64,000 nucleotides of DNA, taken from assembly GCA_965246845.1 (NCBI GenBank), contig CBDFFR010000012.1, forward strand, positions 1,178,001 to 1,242,000, given 5' to 3'. The notes under the pieces were generated by a model, which was given only the letters and a program-made list of their open reading frames with translations, was not told where the DNA came from and made no database searches. Shown here piece by piece: positions 52,768 to 61,753 of the stretch; the first letter of the stretch is position 1; every line of letters starts with the position of its first letter. Source of the DNA: JBBRMW01 sp965246845 (GTDB taxonomy: Bacteria; Chloroflexota; Anaerolineae; Aggregatilineales; UBA2796). The position numbers and the translations under genes were made by a program.

Positions 52768-53445
52768 CTACTCGTAGCGGATCAGCACTTCATCGAGTTT
52801 CTTTTTGTGAATGACCGGGACAGTGGCCTGGCGTGCAGGATAACCTACCGGAATAACGACCATCGCCCGTTCGTTAGCCGGACGCCCCAACACTTCTGAC
52901 AGAAAGTTCATCGGACTTGGTGTATGAGTCAGTGTCGCCAGACCTGCCTGATGCAGGCTGGACAGGAGCATTCCAACCGCAATACCCACTGATTCGGTTA
53001 CGTAATAGTGTTTGACTTTAACCAGCGGCTCTGCTGTGAGGCCATATGCGTGGGCAAATACAATAATCAGATATGGGGCATCTTCCAAGTGTGGTTTATG
53101 CCAATCGGTGCCGAGCGGCGCAAGTGCTTCGAGCCATTCATCGCTCATGCGTCGTTCGTAGCTTTCTCGTTCTTCCCGTTCCGCAGCTTCGCGGATTTGA
53201 TGTTTCAAGGTTACGTTGCTAACAACGGCAAATGTCCAAGGTTGTTGGTTTGCTCCCGAAGGTGCTGTCGCGGCGGTGGCGACGGCGTTTGCAATGAGTT
53301 CAAAAGGAACAGGTTCCGTCGAAAACTGGCGTACAGTACGGCGCTGTGCCATTCGAGCCAAAAATTGTCGAGACTGCGCGAGTTGGTCATCGGGCGACAA
53401 TCGATTGAACACGAGCGGAATAAAAACTGCATTTTTAGTGGTCAT
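52768..53445 (-). CDS. Nitroreductase family flavoprotein (iodotyrosine deiodinase-like)
   Basis: 225 residues, FMN-dependent, cytosolic. RRTVRQFSTEPVP and APSGANQQPW are the nitroreductase FMN-binding blocks. The C-terminal LTHTPSPMNFLSEVLGRPANE and VIPVGYPARQATVP resemble the iodotyrosine deiodinase/BluB branch, which handles halogenated phenols or flavins. The ATG at 53445 gives a normal length; the frame to 53541 adds residues with no match. A weak ribosome site is present. Upstream of the TetR gene on the same strand. Confidence 0.88.
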   Translation of the reverse strand: MTTKNAVFIPLVFNRLSPDDQLAQSRQFLARMAQRRTVRQFSTEPVPFELIANAVATAATAPSGANQQPWTFAVVSNVTLKHQIREAAEREERESYERRMSDEWLEALAPLGTDWHKPHLEDAPYLIIVFAHAYGLTAEPLVKVKHYYVTESVGIAVGMLLSSLHQAGLATLTHTPSPMNFLSEVLGRPANERAMVVIPVGYPARQATVPVIHKKKLDEVLIRYE

Positions 53446-53605
53446 TTTAATCGCATTCCGAAGTATTGACGTCTCAAGTGTACGGCTGATATGCCCTATA
53501 ACGCAAGGCCAACCACTCAAAACTGTGCGTGCAAATGACAAACAACGAGTTATAAAACTGAAGCATGTGCCTAGTCACATCAACAGGATTGCCTAGAAAG
53601 GCAGA

Positions 53606-53968
53606 CTACCCACCGTGTGGCGGTTTATCCAGGCCATGCACGCGCAGCATCGGCCAAACGCATAAAATACCCGTATGACTGTTGTTGAAATCGCCAACAA
53701 TGTTGCGCGCGGCGTCCACAAATCGATCCACGTCTTTTTCGGTTTGGACAATCATAAGCAGCGTTTTATGCTCAATTGATTTGTTTTCCAATAAATCACT
53801 AAGCGAAGGAACGAGCGGCAAATCGTCGCGGAAACCTGCTTGCCGAAGCCGATTAATGCCTGTGCTATCCAAGATTGTTATTCCTGGCGCACCCGCATCT
53901 TCCCAGGCTTTGAGAACCTGCGGCATCTGGTCAACGTGATTCAAGATGTACATAATCATGTATGGCAT
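53606..53968 (-). CDS. PII-like small signalling protein
   Basis: 120 residues with a ferredoxin-like pattern: MIMYILNHVDQMPQVLKAWEDAGAPGITIL, then a polar loop, then TLLMIVQTEKDVDRFVDAARNIVGD. This resembles PII-superfamily proteins (GlnB, SbtB and others), which bind nucleotides at subunit borders and regulate partner transporters. It lies four bases downstream of the antiporter gene, suggesting it gates that antiporter (inference). The C-terminus HGLDKPPHGG is not typical of GlnB; the true ligand is unknown. Confidence 0.7.
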   Translation of the reverse strand: MPYMIMYILNHVDQMPQVLKAWEDAGAPGITILDSTGINRLRQAGFRDDLPLVPSLSDLLENKSIEHKTLLMIVQTEKDVDRFVDAARNIVGDFNNSHTGILCVWPMLRVHGLDKPPHGG

Positions 53969-53972
53969 AATG

Positions 53973-55205
53973 TTACTTTGCTCCCAGTTTTACGGTTGAT
54001 GTCGAAATATTTGCTGGCGCTTTGAATGCCCATCGCACGAATGGTGGGGTGACAAGTGTTGTCGCAAGGGTGACTAGCACGATGGCAGGAAAAGTGCTGG
54101 TAGGAATCGCCCCTGCCTGCAATCCGACAGTGGCAATAATCAGACCCACCTCTCCCCGTGAAACCATACCTGCTCCAACCCGCAGAGCCGAGCGATTATC
54201 GAAGCCACTCAATCGCGCGCCCAACCCTGACCCCACTACTTTGGAGGCAACAGCCGCAATCAGTAAGGCGATAGTAAATGGAATTTGATTCCCTTCAAGC
54301 TGCCGAAGATTGGTTCGTAGGCCAATACTGATAAAGAAGACTGGGACAAGCAAACCGTAGTTGATCTCGTGAAGGCCAGCTTCAACCTTATTACGGATGG
54401 ATTTATCAAGGCGTCCCAGACCTATTCCCGCAATAAAGGCACCTGTAATCGCCGCAATTCCCCCTAATGCCTCGGCAGACCAACCAAAGAACAGCACTAT
54501 CGCAATACTGAATGCCAGGGAACCGCTGCTGATGGGGCGTTTAGAAACCCACGCAATAAATTTTGGCAGAACGAACCAAGCCACCAATAAGGCGGCCCCG
54601 AGGAAGACAACCATCCGCACGACAACACCAGCGACATCTGCCAGACCGCCGCCCGTCAATGTGACCGCAACGAGAATTGACAACATCAGAATTGCCAGTA
54701 CATCATCCACAACGGCTGCGCCGAGCAGGGCTATTCCCTCTTTGGATTGAAGCACACCCAACTCCAGCATGGTTTGGGCCGATATGCTGACGCTGGTCGC
54801 AGCCATGCTCATTCCTACAAATAAGGCGGCCTCAAAAGAATAGTTTGCAAGAAGGGCTATTGGAACCGCGAACATCAAAGGGGCAAATACACCCAGTACG
54901 CCGCTACTTAGCGCAACTCGGCGTACCTGTCGCAAATTTCCAAGATCGATTTCCAACCCCGCGTTGAACATCAACAGCAATACACCCAATTCAGCGATAT
55001 GAAACACTGTTTCAGATAAGTGAGAGTCGGTAAATACAGGCCAGCCCAACATGTTAAGCAGGCTTGGTCCCAGCGCAATACCCACGATAAGTTCCCCCAA
55101 CACTGCCGGCTGACCGATTAAACGGCTAAAATAACCTGCGCTTTTTGCCGCCAGAATAATGATGCTCAAGCTGAGAAACAACTCGATTACGGTATTGTGG
55201 GCCAT
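53973..55205 (-). CDS. Cation:proton antiporter, CPA2 (KefB/NapA-like)
   Basis: 410-residue inner-membrane antiporter with about 12-13 helices. LLMFNAGLEIDL and GVLLLMFNAG match the CPA2 core, VVDDVLAILMLS contains the essential Asp-Asp, and FFISIGLRTNL follows. There is no TrkA-N or RCK domain. The ATG at 55205 has AAGGAG five bases upstream; the longer frame to 55253 was rejected. It exchanges K+ or Na+ for protons and is followed by a PII-like gene. Confidence 0.93.
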   Translation of the reverse strand: MAHNTVIELFLSLSIIILAAKSAGYFSRLIGQPAVLGELIVGIALGPSLLNMLGWPVFTDSHLSETVFHIAELGVLLLMFNAGLEIDLGNLRQVRRVALSSGVLGVFAPLMFAVPIALLANYSFEAALFVGMSMAATSVSISAQTMLELGVLQSKEGIALLGAAVVDDVLAILMLSILVAVTLTGGGLADVAGVVVRMVVFLGAALLVAWFVLPKFIAWVSKRPISSGSLAFSIAIVLFFGWSAEALGGIAAITGAFIAGIGLGRLDKSIRNKVEAGLHEINYGLLVPVFFISIGLRTNLRQLEGNQIPFTIALLIAAVASKVVGSGLGARLSGFDNRSALRVGAGMVSRGEVGLIIATVGLQAGAIPTSTFPAIVLVTLATTLVTPPFVRWAFKAPANISTSTVKLGAK

Positions 55206-55490
55206 TACACTCCTTATTGTAGATTTTACGTACTTTAACATGGATTGCCCCATTTAGAATTGTATTCGTCTAAATATCGTATTGAGTCGACCTCCATTCT
55301 TAATTAATATCTCGGTACGACCGTGACCGAAGTCAAGACAAACCCATTTGCCGCCAAACATCCTTCGAGACGTTTGAGCAGTCAATAGCAGTATCCGTAA
55401 GAATCGGTTGCTGGTAGGGATCAATGATGATAGAACGCAAGAGCATTACCGCATGGCAATGACCATCGCGGCAAGTGAGGATTTTGACCC
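55206..55490. other. Intergenic stretch between antiporter and peroxiredoxin genes
   Basis: 285 bases. It holds the promoters of the divergent neighbours. On the minus strand a short open frame (about 55380-55480) reads IIIDPYQQPILTDTAIDCSN and ends at a TGA. It has no start of its own and may be a gene remnant. Confidence 0.4.
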
Positions 55491-56135
55491 ATGAGCAGCC
55501 CCACGATACCCACGAAATTGCAAGATCAACTGGATGAGTTCAAGCTGTCACGCGCGCAGACCAACCCTGAAGTGTTTGCGTTGCGCCAAAACGAAACAGC
55601 AAAACTTATCGCCACTGGAATCGAGGAGCAGAGCCTTCACGCCGGGGACCATGCGCCGGATTTCACTCTGCCCGATGCACGCGGCGGGGATGTTACGCTA
55701 GCGGCGCTGCTGAAAAACGGACCGGTTGTTCTCACCTTTTATCGAGGCGATTGGTGTCCGTATTGCAATCTGACTCTTCGTGCTTATCAAGCCATCCTGC
55801 CGGAACTCACTGCCTTGAATGCCACTCTCGTCGGTGTCTCGCCGCAGTTACCAGACTTCGGAATGGCAATGATTGACAAAGCAGACCTCACGTTTCCAGT
55901 CTTGAGCGATGTCGGCAATTATATTGCACGTCGCTACCGCTTGTTGTTTATGCTGCCGGAGTCGCTGCGCCCCTACTCCGCAAGTATTACGCAATCGAAT
56001 GGTGACGAGTCCTGGGAATTGCCAATGCCTGCGACCTTCGTTATTCAGCCAGATGGTGTAGTAAAACTGGCATTTACCCCGGCAGACTACACAAAACGAT
56101 TGGAACCACAGTTAATATTGCAAGCACTTCGATAG
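55491..56135 (+). CDS. Peroxiredoxin-like protein (AhpC/TSA, paralogue 2)
   Basis: 214 residues. The same architecture as the gene at 50480-51154: APDFTLPDARGG, active site FYRGDWCPYCNLTLRAYQ (CxxC), VSPQLPDFG, FPVLSDVG and MPATFVIQPDG. Peroxide-reducing role in the cytosol expected. The two copies share many blocks but differ at the N-terminus, so they are diverged duplicates. AGTGAGG precedes the ATG. Confidence 0.9.
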   Translation: MSSPTIPTKLQDQLDEFKLSRAQTNPEVFALRQNETAKLIATGIEEQSLHAGDHAPDFTLPDARGGDVTLAALLKNGPVVLTFYRGDWCPYCNLTLRAYQAILPELTALNATLVGVSPQLPDFGMAMIDKADLTFPVLSDVGNYIARRYRLLFMLPESLRPYSASITQSNGDESWELPMPATFVIQPDGVVKLAFTPADYTKRLEPQLILQALR

Positions 56136-56214
56136 AATCATCGCCCCTCGTCCCTTGAGGGAAAAGGGTTTGAGGGATGATGTGAGTCAAATAAGGATGT
56201 GAAAGGAATTGTAC

Positions 56215-56592
56215 GTGGGGATCCCAAGAAAAAACTCGCGTGGCGAATGTGAAGCAGAATTCAGCAAAGCCATCATCAAATTTGAGAAAGAGTATCTGGG
56301 GCGTGGCCCACTGGAAGCGCGCACCTTTTTTATCAGCGATATGATATTGATCCGGTTGCGCGGCATTCTAACCCCCGCAGAAATGAAGCTGGCGGAGACA
56401 CGCGAAGGACAAATCTTGGTCAAAGAGACCCGCCGCCAGTTATTCGAAACCTCTCGGCCCTTGCTGCAACATATGGTGCGTGAAATCGTTGGCTGTGAAC
56501 TGACCAGTCTGCACACGGATATGAGTACAAAAACGGGCGAACGAGTGGTGGTGCTAACCGTAGACACCAATCTTGATGACAAGTTCGCCTGA
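56215..56592 (+). CDS. DUF2294 family protein
   Basis: 125 residues, cytosolic. FEKEYLGRGPLEARTFFISDMILIRLRGILTPAE (several blocks) and a conserved C-terminal VLTVDTNLDDKF are DUF2294 features, a family of unknown function often near transport and stress genes. I chose the GTG at 56215 because AAGGA sits seven bases before it; the TTG at 56209 is too close to that site. Confidence 0.85.
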   Translation: MGIPRKNSRGECEAEFSKAIIKFEKEYLGRGPLEARTFFISDMILIRLRGILTPAEMKLAETREGQILVKETRRQLFETSRPLLQHMVREIVGCELTSLHTDMSTKTGERVVVLTVDTNLDDKFA

Positions 56593-56611
56593 TCAAGGTC
56601 TCAAAAAAGCA

Positions 56612-56641
56612 TTGACAACCACTTCAAAACGATGATATAGT
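56612..56641 (+). promoter_or_regulatory. Promoter of the icd leader
   Basis: TTGACA (56612-56617) and TATAGT (56636-56641) with an 18-base spacer, 20 bases after the DUF2294 stop. Transcription would start around 56648, giving a leader of about 180 bases before the icd start. Confidence 0.75.
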
Positions 56642-56647
56642 TTGTCG

Positions 56648-56806
56648 CGTTCAATGAATTGAGTGAACGTCCAAACAAGTTCTAACTCGATTCATTTTCT
56701 GTTTTGGCAGACAAGGCAAACAGTACGCTTCCTTGGGAAGCTGACGAGTTGCAAAGTAAGCCGACGTATGAGCCTCCTTGAGGACTCGACGTCGGCTTTT
56801 TTATTT
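56648..56806 (+). ncRNA. Structured leader RNA or small RNA upstream of icd
   Basis: From the promoter onward three hairpins are visible. The first pairs AATGAATTGAGTGAAC with GTTC and ACTCGATTCATT (56653-56696, 10-base loop). A short one is CTTCC-TTG-GGAAG (about 56728-56740). The last is the terminator at 56758-56806. The terminator is only about 20 bases before the icd start codon, so the leader could act as an attenuator or riboswitch, or be released as a small RNA. I cannot match it to a known riboswitch class. Confidence 0.55.
56758..56806 (+). terminator. Intrinsic terminator inside the icd leader
   Basis: GCCGACGT (56760-56767) pairs with ACGTCGGC (56789-56796), with inner stems GAG/CTC and CCTC/GAGG around a CTT loop. 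Six T residues follow (56797-56802) and more after one break. Strong rho-independent shape. Confidence 0.85.
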
Positions 56807-56826
56807 CCCCTGAAAGGAAAAACGTG

Positions 56827-58290
56827 ATGAATGCTAGTATTGCTAGGGTACCCGTAACGGTTGCTTGTGGCGATGGAATTGGCCCCGAAATCATGAATGC
56901 GTCGTTGAAAATCATGTCTGCCGCTGGCGCGTGCTTGGATATCGAGACTATTGAAATTGGCGAGAAGGTCTACCTCCGGGGTGTCGCCGCTGGCATAGAG
57001 AGCAGCGCTTGGGAGTCATTGCGCCGCACGAAGGTATTCTACAAAGCGCCGATTACGACACCGCAAGGGGATGGTTTTAAGAGTCTGAACGTCACCACGC
57101 GCAAAACGCTGGGCTTGTACGCGAATATTCGTCCAGTGTCGGCCTACGCGCCCTTTGTGGCGACCAAACATCCGAGCATGGACGTGGTTATTGTCCGGGA
57201 AAATGAGGAAGACCTTTACGGGGGCATCGAGCATCGCCAAACCGAGGAAGTCGTTCAGTGCCTGAAGCTGATCACGCGCCCTGGCTGCGAAAAGATTGTG
57301 CGCTACGCTTTCGAGTATGCGCGCTTGAATAATCGCCAGAAAGTCACCTGCTTCACCAAAGACAACATCATGAAGATGACGGATGGGCTGTTTCATAAGG
57401 TTTTCGATGAGATCGCCGCCGAGTACCCCGACATCAAAGCCGACCACAAGATCATTGATATTGGTGCGGCGATGTTGGCCGATACGCCCGAAAAATTCGA
57501 CGTTATCGTAACGACGAACCTGTACGGAGACATTATCTCAGATATTGCCGCCCAAATCGCCGGCTCAGTGGGACTGGCAGGGTCGGCCAATATCGGGGAA
57601 ACCTGTTCCATGTTTGAGGCTATTCACGGCTCTGCGCCAGATATTGCCGGGAAGGGAATTGCCAATCCTTCGGGACTGTTGCTGGCAGGGGTCATGATGC
57701 TGGTACATATCGGGCAGAGCGAGGTCGCCGAACGTATTCACAATGCTTGGCTACGAACGCTTGAAGATGGTGTTCATACCGGGGATATTTATTCTGATTT
57801 CGTAAGCAAGCAACTGGTCAACACCAACGCCTTTGCTGATGCGGTGATTGAACGGCTCGGACAACTTCCGCAGACCTTTACCCCGGTTCAATATGCCTCT
57901 GTAAGCAAGCAGATTCCAGCCCCGCGTCAGTACGTTCCAAAGCCACCCACGAAGAAGGAATTGATTGGCGTTGATATTTTCCTGAACTGGCAGGATCGCA
58001 ATGCGGCCGATCTCGGTTCAAGATTAAAGACGCTAGACCGGGAGGATCTTAGCCTCGTGATGATCAGCAATCGTGGTCAAAAGGTCTGGCCGAATGGTCT
58101 ACCAGAGACATTCTGTACCGATCACTGGCGTTGCCGTTTTATGGCAGTACATCAGGGTGAAACGATCACCCCTCTTCAAGTCATTAGCCTGTTGCAGCGC
58201 TTAGATACAGCGGGCTTCGACTTTATCAAATCCGAGCATCTGTATACGTTTGATGGCGAGCTTGGATTCTCGGTTGCACAGGGGCAGTGA
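56827..58290 (+). CDS. icd: NADP-type isocitrate dehydrogenase (type II, with C-terminal extension)
   Basis: 487 residues, TCA-cycle enzyme turning isocitrate into 2-oxoglutarate and CO2. VACGDGIGPEIM starts the fold, NVTTRKTLGLYANIRPV holds substrate-binding residues, VIVRENEEDLYGG and TNLYGDIISD the metal Asp residues, and EAIHGSAPDIAGKGIANPSGLLLAG the cofactor region. The final 130 residues form a separate extension, as in Thermus and Rickettsia-type enzymes. ATG 56827 is preceded by AGGA at eight bases; GTG 56824 is possible. Its leader contains a terminator, so expression may be regulated by transcript read-through. Confidence 0.92.
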   Translation: MNASIARVPVTVACGDGIGPEIMNASLKIMSAAGACLDIETIEIGEKVYLRGVAAGIESSAWESLRRTKVFYKAPITTPQGDGFKSLNVTTRKTLGLYANIRPVSAYAPFVATKHPSMDVVIVRENEEDLYGGIEHRQTEEVVQCLKLITRPGCEKIVRYAFEYARLNNRQKVTCFTKDNIMKMTDGLFHKVFDEIAAEYPDIKADHKIIDIGAAMLADTPEKFDVIVTTNLYGDIISDIAAQIAGSVGLAGSANIGETCSMFEAIHGSAPDIAGKGIANPSGLLLAGVMMLVHIGQSEVAERIHNAWLRTLEDGVHTGDIYSDFVSKQLVNTNAFADAVIERLGQLPQTFTPVQYASVSKQIPAPRQYVPKPPTKKELIGVDIFLNWQDRNAADLGSRLKTLDREDLSLVMISNRGQKVWPNGLPETFCTDHWRCRFMAVHQGETITPLQVISLLQRLDTAGFDFIKSEHLYTFDGELGFSVAQGQ

Positions 58291-58374
58291 GTAAGGCTTG
58301 TTGGATGACTACAGGCGTAATGGTAAAGCCAGATAAAAGTAGAGCATAGCTCCACTCATTAAATGGATATAGGC

Positions 58375-59061
58375 TTATCGCTGCACATTAGTCAGGATAT
58401 TTGGCAGGTATTCATTGAATAGGCCGAAAATGCCTATACCAACCAACAAAATGCCAGATACCCGTTCCAAAAACAGGTGATTGCGCGTAAGAAAACCAAC
58501 GACCTGTTTTTGCAAGGCACGTGCCAGCAATGGCAACGCCACTAATGGCCAGCCAAATCCTAACCCAAATGCCAGGAAGTAGAGCAGGCCATCAATCAAG
58601 GCACTATTGCTTCCCGCACCCAGAACAAATACACTTGTCACCACTGGTCCCGTGCAGGGGAGTGTCATAGGTGCGAGTAACAGTCCATATAGATAGGCCC
58701 GCAGCAACGGATTTCGCGTCACAGGGGATTGGATGGTCGCCATACGCGCAAAAGGATTGCGCCCAGCGAGCATCAGGATACCCAAGACGATAACAATCAC
58801 GTACACGATAGGGAGCAAAATCGTCAGAAGTGAGCCGAAGGAGGCGCGGACAAGATATAACACCAGCCCGATAGCAAGCATCATAGACAGAATTCCAAGC
58901 AGCACGAACACCCCCAGAAGTGCTGCGGCGCGCTGCCGATTAGTCGTGCTTTCGATATTACTTGCCATAAACGCGATTAGCCCCGGATAGAGCGGGAGCA
59001 TACAGGCATTCGTCAGAATCGCACTATTACCGAGCAAGAACGCCGTAAGTAGCTCCCCCAC
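58375..59061 (-). CDS. ccdA: CcdA-like thiol-disulfide membrane electron transporter
   Basis: 228 residues with about six membrane helices. The redox Cys pair appears in LTNACMLPLYPGLIAFM (N-terminal Cys) and TLPCTGPVVTSVF. It carries electrons from cytosolic thioredoxin to the outside face for cytochrome c assembly or extracytoplasmic thiol repair. The gene starts three bases after the TlpA-like lipoprotein gene on the same strand, its probable partner. Confidence 0.92.
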   Translation of the reverse strand: MGELLTAFLLGNSAILTNACMLPLYPGLIAFMASNIESTTNRQRAAALLGVFVLLGILSMMLAIGLVLYLVRASFGSLLTILLPIVYVIVIVLGILMLAGRNPFARMATIQSPVTRNPLLRAYLYGLLLAPMTLPCTGPVVTSVFVLGAGSNSALIDGLLYFLAFGLGFGWPLVALPLLARALQKQVVGFLTRNHLFLERVSGILLVGIGIFGLFNEYLPNILTNVQR

Positions 59062-59064
59062 CGC

Positions 59065-59625
59065 TTACGCTCCTCCGGAGAGCAGCTTGATGACAGCCTC
59101 TGGAGATTCAATGCTCCCAGCGCTCAATGAGGAGAAGCGACCATCGGGGTAAATGACAAAATGTGGCGTCGAAGGCGGATTGGCGATGCTACGGCCGAAG
59201 ACGTTGCTGAGTTCGGTGAGTGCAGATGGTGTCAGCACCGCAAAACGCCAGTCATAACCGGTACTTTTGACATACGCGGCCAAGTCTTCAATCTTCAGAT
59301 CAGTCTCGACACTCAACCCGATAAACACATATTTGCCATCATCATTCAGCTTTTCTTTGGCAATTTTCACGTTAGCGAGCTGTTGACGACAGTTGGTACA
59401 CCAGGTTGCCATTGGCTCGACATACACCGTTTTACCCTTGAAGTCGGATAGTTTGAATGTTTGTCCATTGCGAGCGTCGATCAACTGAAGGGTTTGCCAG
59501 GTTGGGACTGCTGCCGCAGCATTGGCCTGCGTGGAAGTGGTTGGGACTGGGGTGGTTGCCGGGGTAGGCGATGAACACGCGGCAAGCGCCAATATGGTCA
59601 AGATGACGAGTACAAGCTTAGGCAT
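59065..59625 (-). CDS. TlpA-like thioredoxin-fold lipoprotein
   Basis: 186 residues. From the ATG at 59625 a lipoprotein signal (MPKLVLVILTILALAACSS) ends in a lipobox Cys; AGGAGG is upstream. The mature protein has a flexible TP-rich linker, then a thioredoxin fold with EPMATWCTNCRQQLAN (CxxC). It works outside the membrane, reduced by the CcdA protein encoded next. The frame to 59664 is longer but would bury the signal peptide. Confidence 0.92.
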   Translation of the reverse strand: MPKLVLVILTILALAACSSPTPATTPVPTTSTQANAAAAVPTWQTLQLIDARNGQTFKLSDFKGKTVYVEPMATWCTNCRQQLANVKIAKEKLNDDGKYVFIGLSVETDLKIEDLAAYVKSTGYDWRFAVLTPSALTELSNVFGRSIANPPSTPHFVIYPDGRFSSLSAGSIESPEAVIKLLSGGA

Positions 59626-59731
59626 ACTGATAATCCTCCTTTCGAGCAGACGTAGCCATAGCACCCTTTCTCACACAGCACAGGTCTATACTCATTTATA
59701 TCTAATCTGAAGAGCGTTGCGATTTACCCCT

Positions 59732-61753
59732 TCAGGAGTGTGTCTGCTTGGTTTGCAACAACTTTTCCAAGGCGGTATGTTGATCCGATGCAGTTACAAT
59801 GGTCAATTTATCGCCTGCCTGTAACCGACTATCACCGTTTGGAGCGATAGCGTGTCCACGCCGCCAAATCGAGGCAATTACACTCCCTGGCGGCCATTTA
59901 GTATCTCGCACGCATTGTCCGTCGACTGCTGAGTCCGGTGCGACGCGCATTTCGATAACAAATGCACCAGAGAATGTAGATAGTCGAAGTTGCTCTACCT
60001 GATGATGTTCCTGCTGCTTGCGTTGGATCGCAATATCGTACGCACGCATGATGTCACGTCGCCGTAGAATGCCGATCACGCGCCGAGGAGCGTCGCGCGC
60101 AACGACGGGTAACCGCCCCAAGTCGCGTTCGCCAATCAGTTGAAGTGCTTGAGCAATGGACGTATCCGGGGTAACGGTCAACACGTCCTGTGTACAAATG
60201 TCAGCAACGTTGGCATTTTCAACCGACACTGTTTCCATAGCGCGTGCTAGGTCCTGAATCGTCACAATCCCAAAAAGCAAGCCGGCCTCATCCACAACGA
60301 CTAACCCATGTGTGTGTTGCTCGTCAAAGAGCACGCCCAAAGCGCTTACGGGCGTTTTGCTGGAAATCAGATGTGGCTCGGACATGGCTTCTTCCACCTT
60401 CACGATTTGCATCAAATCAATATCGCGTCCACGTGACAGGCGTACTCCTTTGCGAGCCAATCCATGCTGATAAATGCCATCTGGGGCAAAACGCTCGACG
60501 AGAATCAAGCAAACGGCAACGACAAGCATAATTGGCAAGATAAGGTTGTAATCATTCGTGAGTTCAAAGAGTAACAGAATGGCTGTAATGGGCGCACGGA
60601 TCACACCGGTCATCATCGCAGCCATCCCTGCCATTGCAAAGGCAGCCGGATCAGCGCTCAGGTTCCCGGCAAAAATTGGCTGAATAATCCTTCCATAGGC
60701 ACCGCCGAACGCCGCGCCGACAAATAGGGATGGGGCAAACATGCCCCCCACAAAGCCACCCCCCAAACTGATGGTAGATGCAACCATCTTGGCGAAGGCT
60801 AATCCTAGCAGGAGCGCAATGCTGAACTCCGTACCACTCTGGTTCAGCATCGCATTCATCGTCTCGCGTCCAGTTCCCAGAATCTGGGGAAGAAAAACGC
60901 CGATGATGCCAACAATGACTCCGGCAAGCGCAGTTTTGAGCGGCTTTGAAAGCTTGAGGTGATGCCAGACATCATGCTGCCAGTACAGGGTACGGATGAA
61001 TAGGATCGCCATTGGCGCAATAAGTAATCCCAGGAATACATAGAGCGGGATTTCTTGAAAACCACCTAGCGAATACTGGCGGATACCAAGTTCTGGCCCA
61101 CCTGCGTCGATGGCACGTGTGAAGACAGAGGCGACGACGCTTGTAAGAACGACTACACTGAAAGAACTCGTTGAAAAATCGCCAAGAATAATTTCTAAAG
61201 CGAAAAAAACGCCCGCAATCGGTGCACGAAAAGCAGCAGCAACTCCACCTGCCGCACCCGCCGCAACCAAGAGTCGTACCCGATCATCTGAGAGACGTAA
61301 GCGTTGCCCAAACAGCGACCCAAGATTTGCACCGATCTGTACACTCGGGTCTTCCGGTCCAACTGACGCACCTGCACCAATCGAAAATGAAGCCAGGAGT
61401 GCCTTAAATGGGACTTTTCCGTAAGGCAAGCGTCCACCAGAATAGGCGACTGACTCCATAATCGCAGCGACTCCGTGATGACGTTCTTCGCCAACGAATC
61501 GCTTGTGTACTAGACCGATAACCAGACCAGCAACGGCAAGTAACGGTATTAATGCCCATGGGCCGAGAAACGAGAGTGGCCCCTCAGCCAACCCAATTTG
61601 ATATATCCTTGTGAAAAATTCATAGCCTTGCCGAAAAAGCCATACCCCACCTGCTGTCGTCAATCCAACGCCTACCGCAAGTATAAGTAAGGTTGTATTC
61701 TCCGATATCGACAGTCCGGGCAGTCGTTGTATCCATGAGCGTGTCGTTTTCAT
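59732..61753 (-). CDS. ClC-type chloride channel/antiporter with CBS pair and TrkA-C domain
   Basis: 673 residues. The ClC membrane core (about 1-440) shows FSIGAGASVGPEDPSVQIGANLG, in which GPEDP replaces the usual GREGP but keeps the gating Glu, and GGGFVGGMFAPSLF (GxFxP). The central-serine motif GSGIP is replaced by HHGVAAIME, which suggests altered ion selectivity. Two CBS domains follow (about 455-575), then a TrkA-C-like region (about 590-665, ending LQAGDKLTIVTASDQ). CBS and TrkA-C parts usually bind nucleotides and gate transport. The gene stands alone on the minus strand. Confidence 0.92.
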   Translation of the reverse strand: MKTTRSWIQRLPGLSISENTTLLILAVGVGLTTAGGVWLFRQGYEFFTRIYQIGLAEGPLSFLGPWALIPLLAVAGLVIGLVHKRFVGEERHHGVAAIMESVAYSGGRLPYGKVPFKALLASFSIGAGASVGPEDPSVQIGANLGSLFGQRLRLSDDRVRLLVAAGAAGGVAAAFRAPIAGVFFALEIILGDFSTSSFSVVVLTSVVASVFTRAIDAGGPELGIRQYSLGGFQEIPLYVFLGLLIAPMAILFIRTLYWQHDVWHHLKLSKPLKTALAGVIVGIIGVFLPQILGTGRETMNAMLNQSGTEFSIALLLGLAFAKMVASTISLGGGFVGGMFAPSLFVGAAFGGAYGRIIQPIFAGNLSADPAAFAMAGMAAMMTGVIRAPITAILLLFELTNDYNLILPIMLVVAVCLILVERFAPDGIYQHGLARKGVRLSRGRDIDLMQIVKVEEAMSEPHLISSKTPVSALGVLFDEQHTHGLVVVDEAGLLFGIVTIQDLARAMETVSVENANVADICTQDVLTVTPDTSIAQALQLIGERDLGRLPVVARDAPRRVIGILRRRDIMRAYDIAIQRKQQEHHQVEQLRLSTFSGAFVIEMRVAPDSAVDGQCVRDTKWPPGSVIASIWRRGHAIAPNGDSRLQAGDKLTIVTASDQHTALEKLLQTKQTHS

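Noticed and set aside
55380..55480. Minus-strand piece reading IIIDPYQQPILTDTAIDCSN
   Set aside because: It looks protein-like but has no start codon and ends quickly, so it is at most a remnant. Noted in the intergenic entry.
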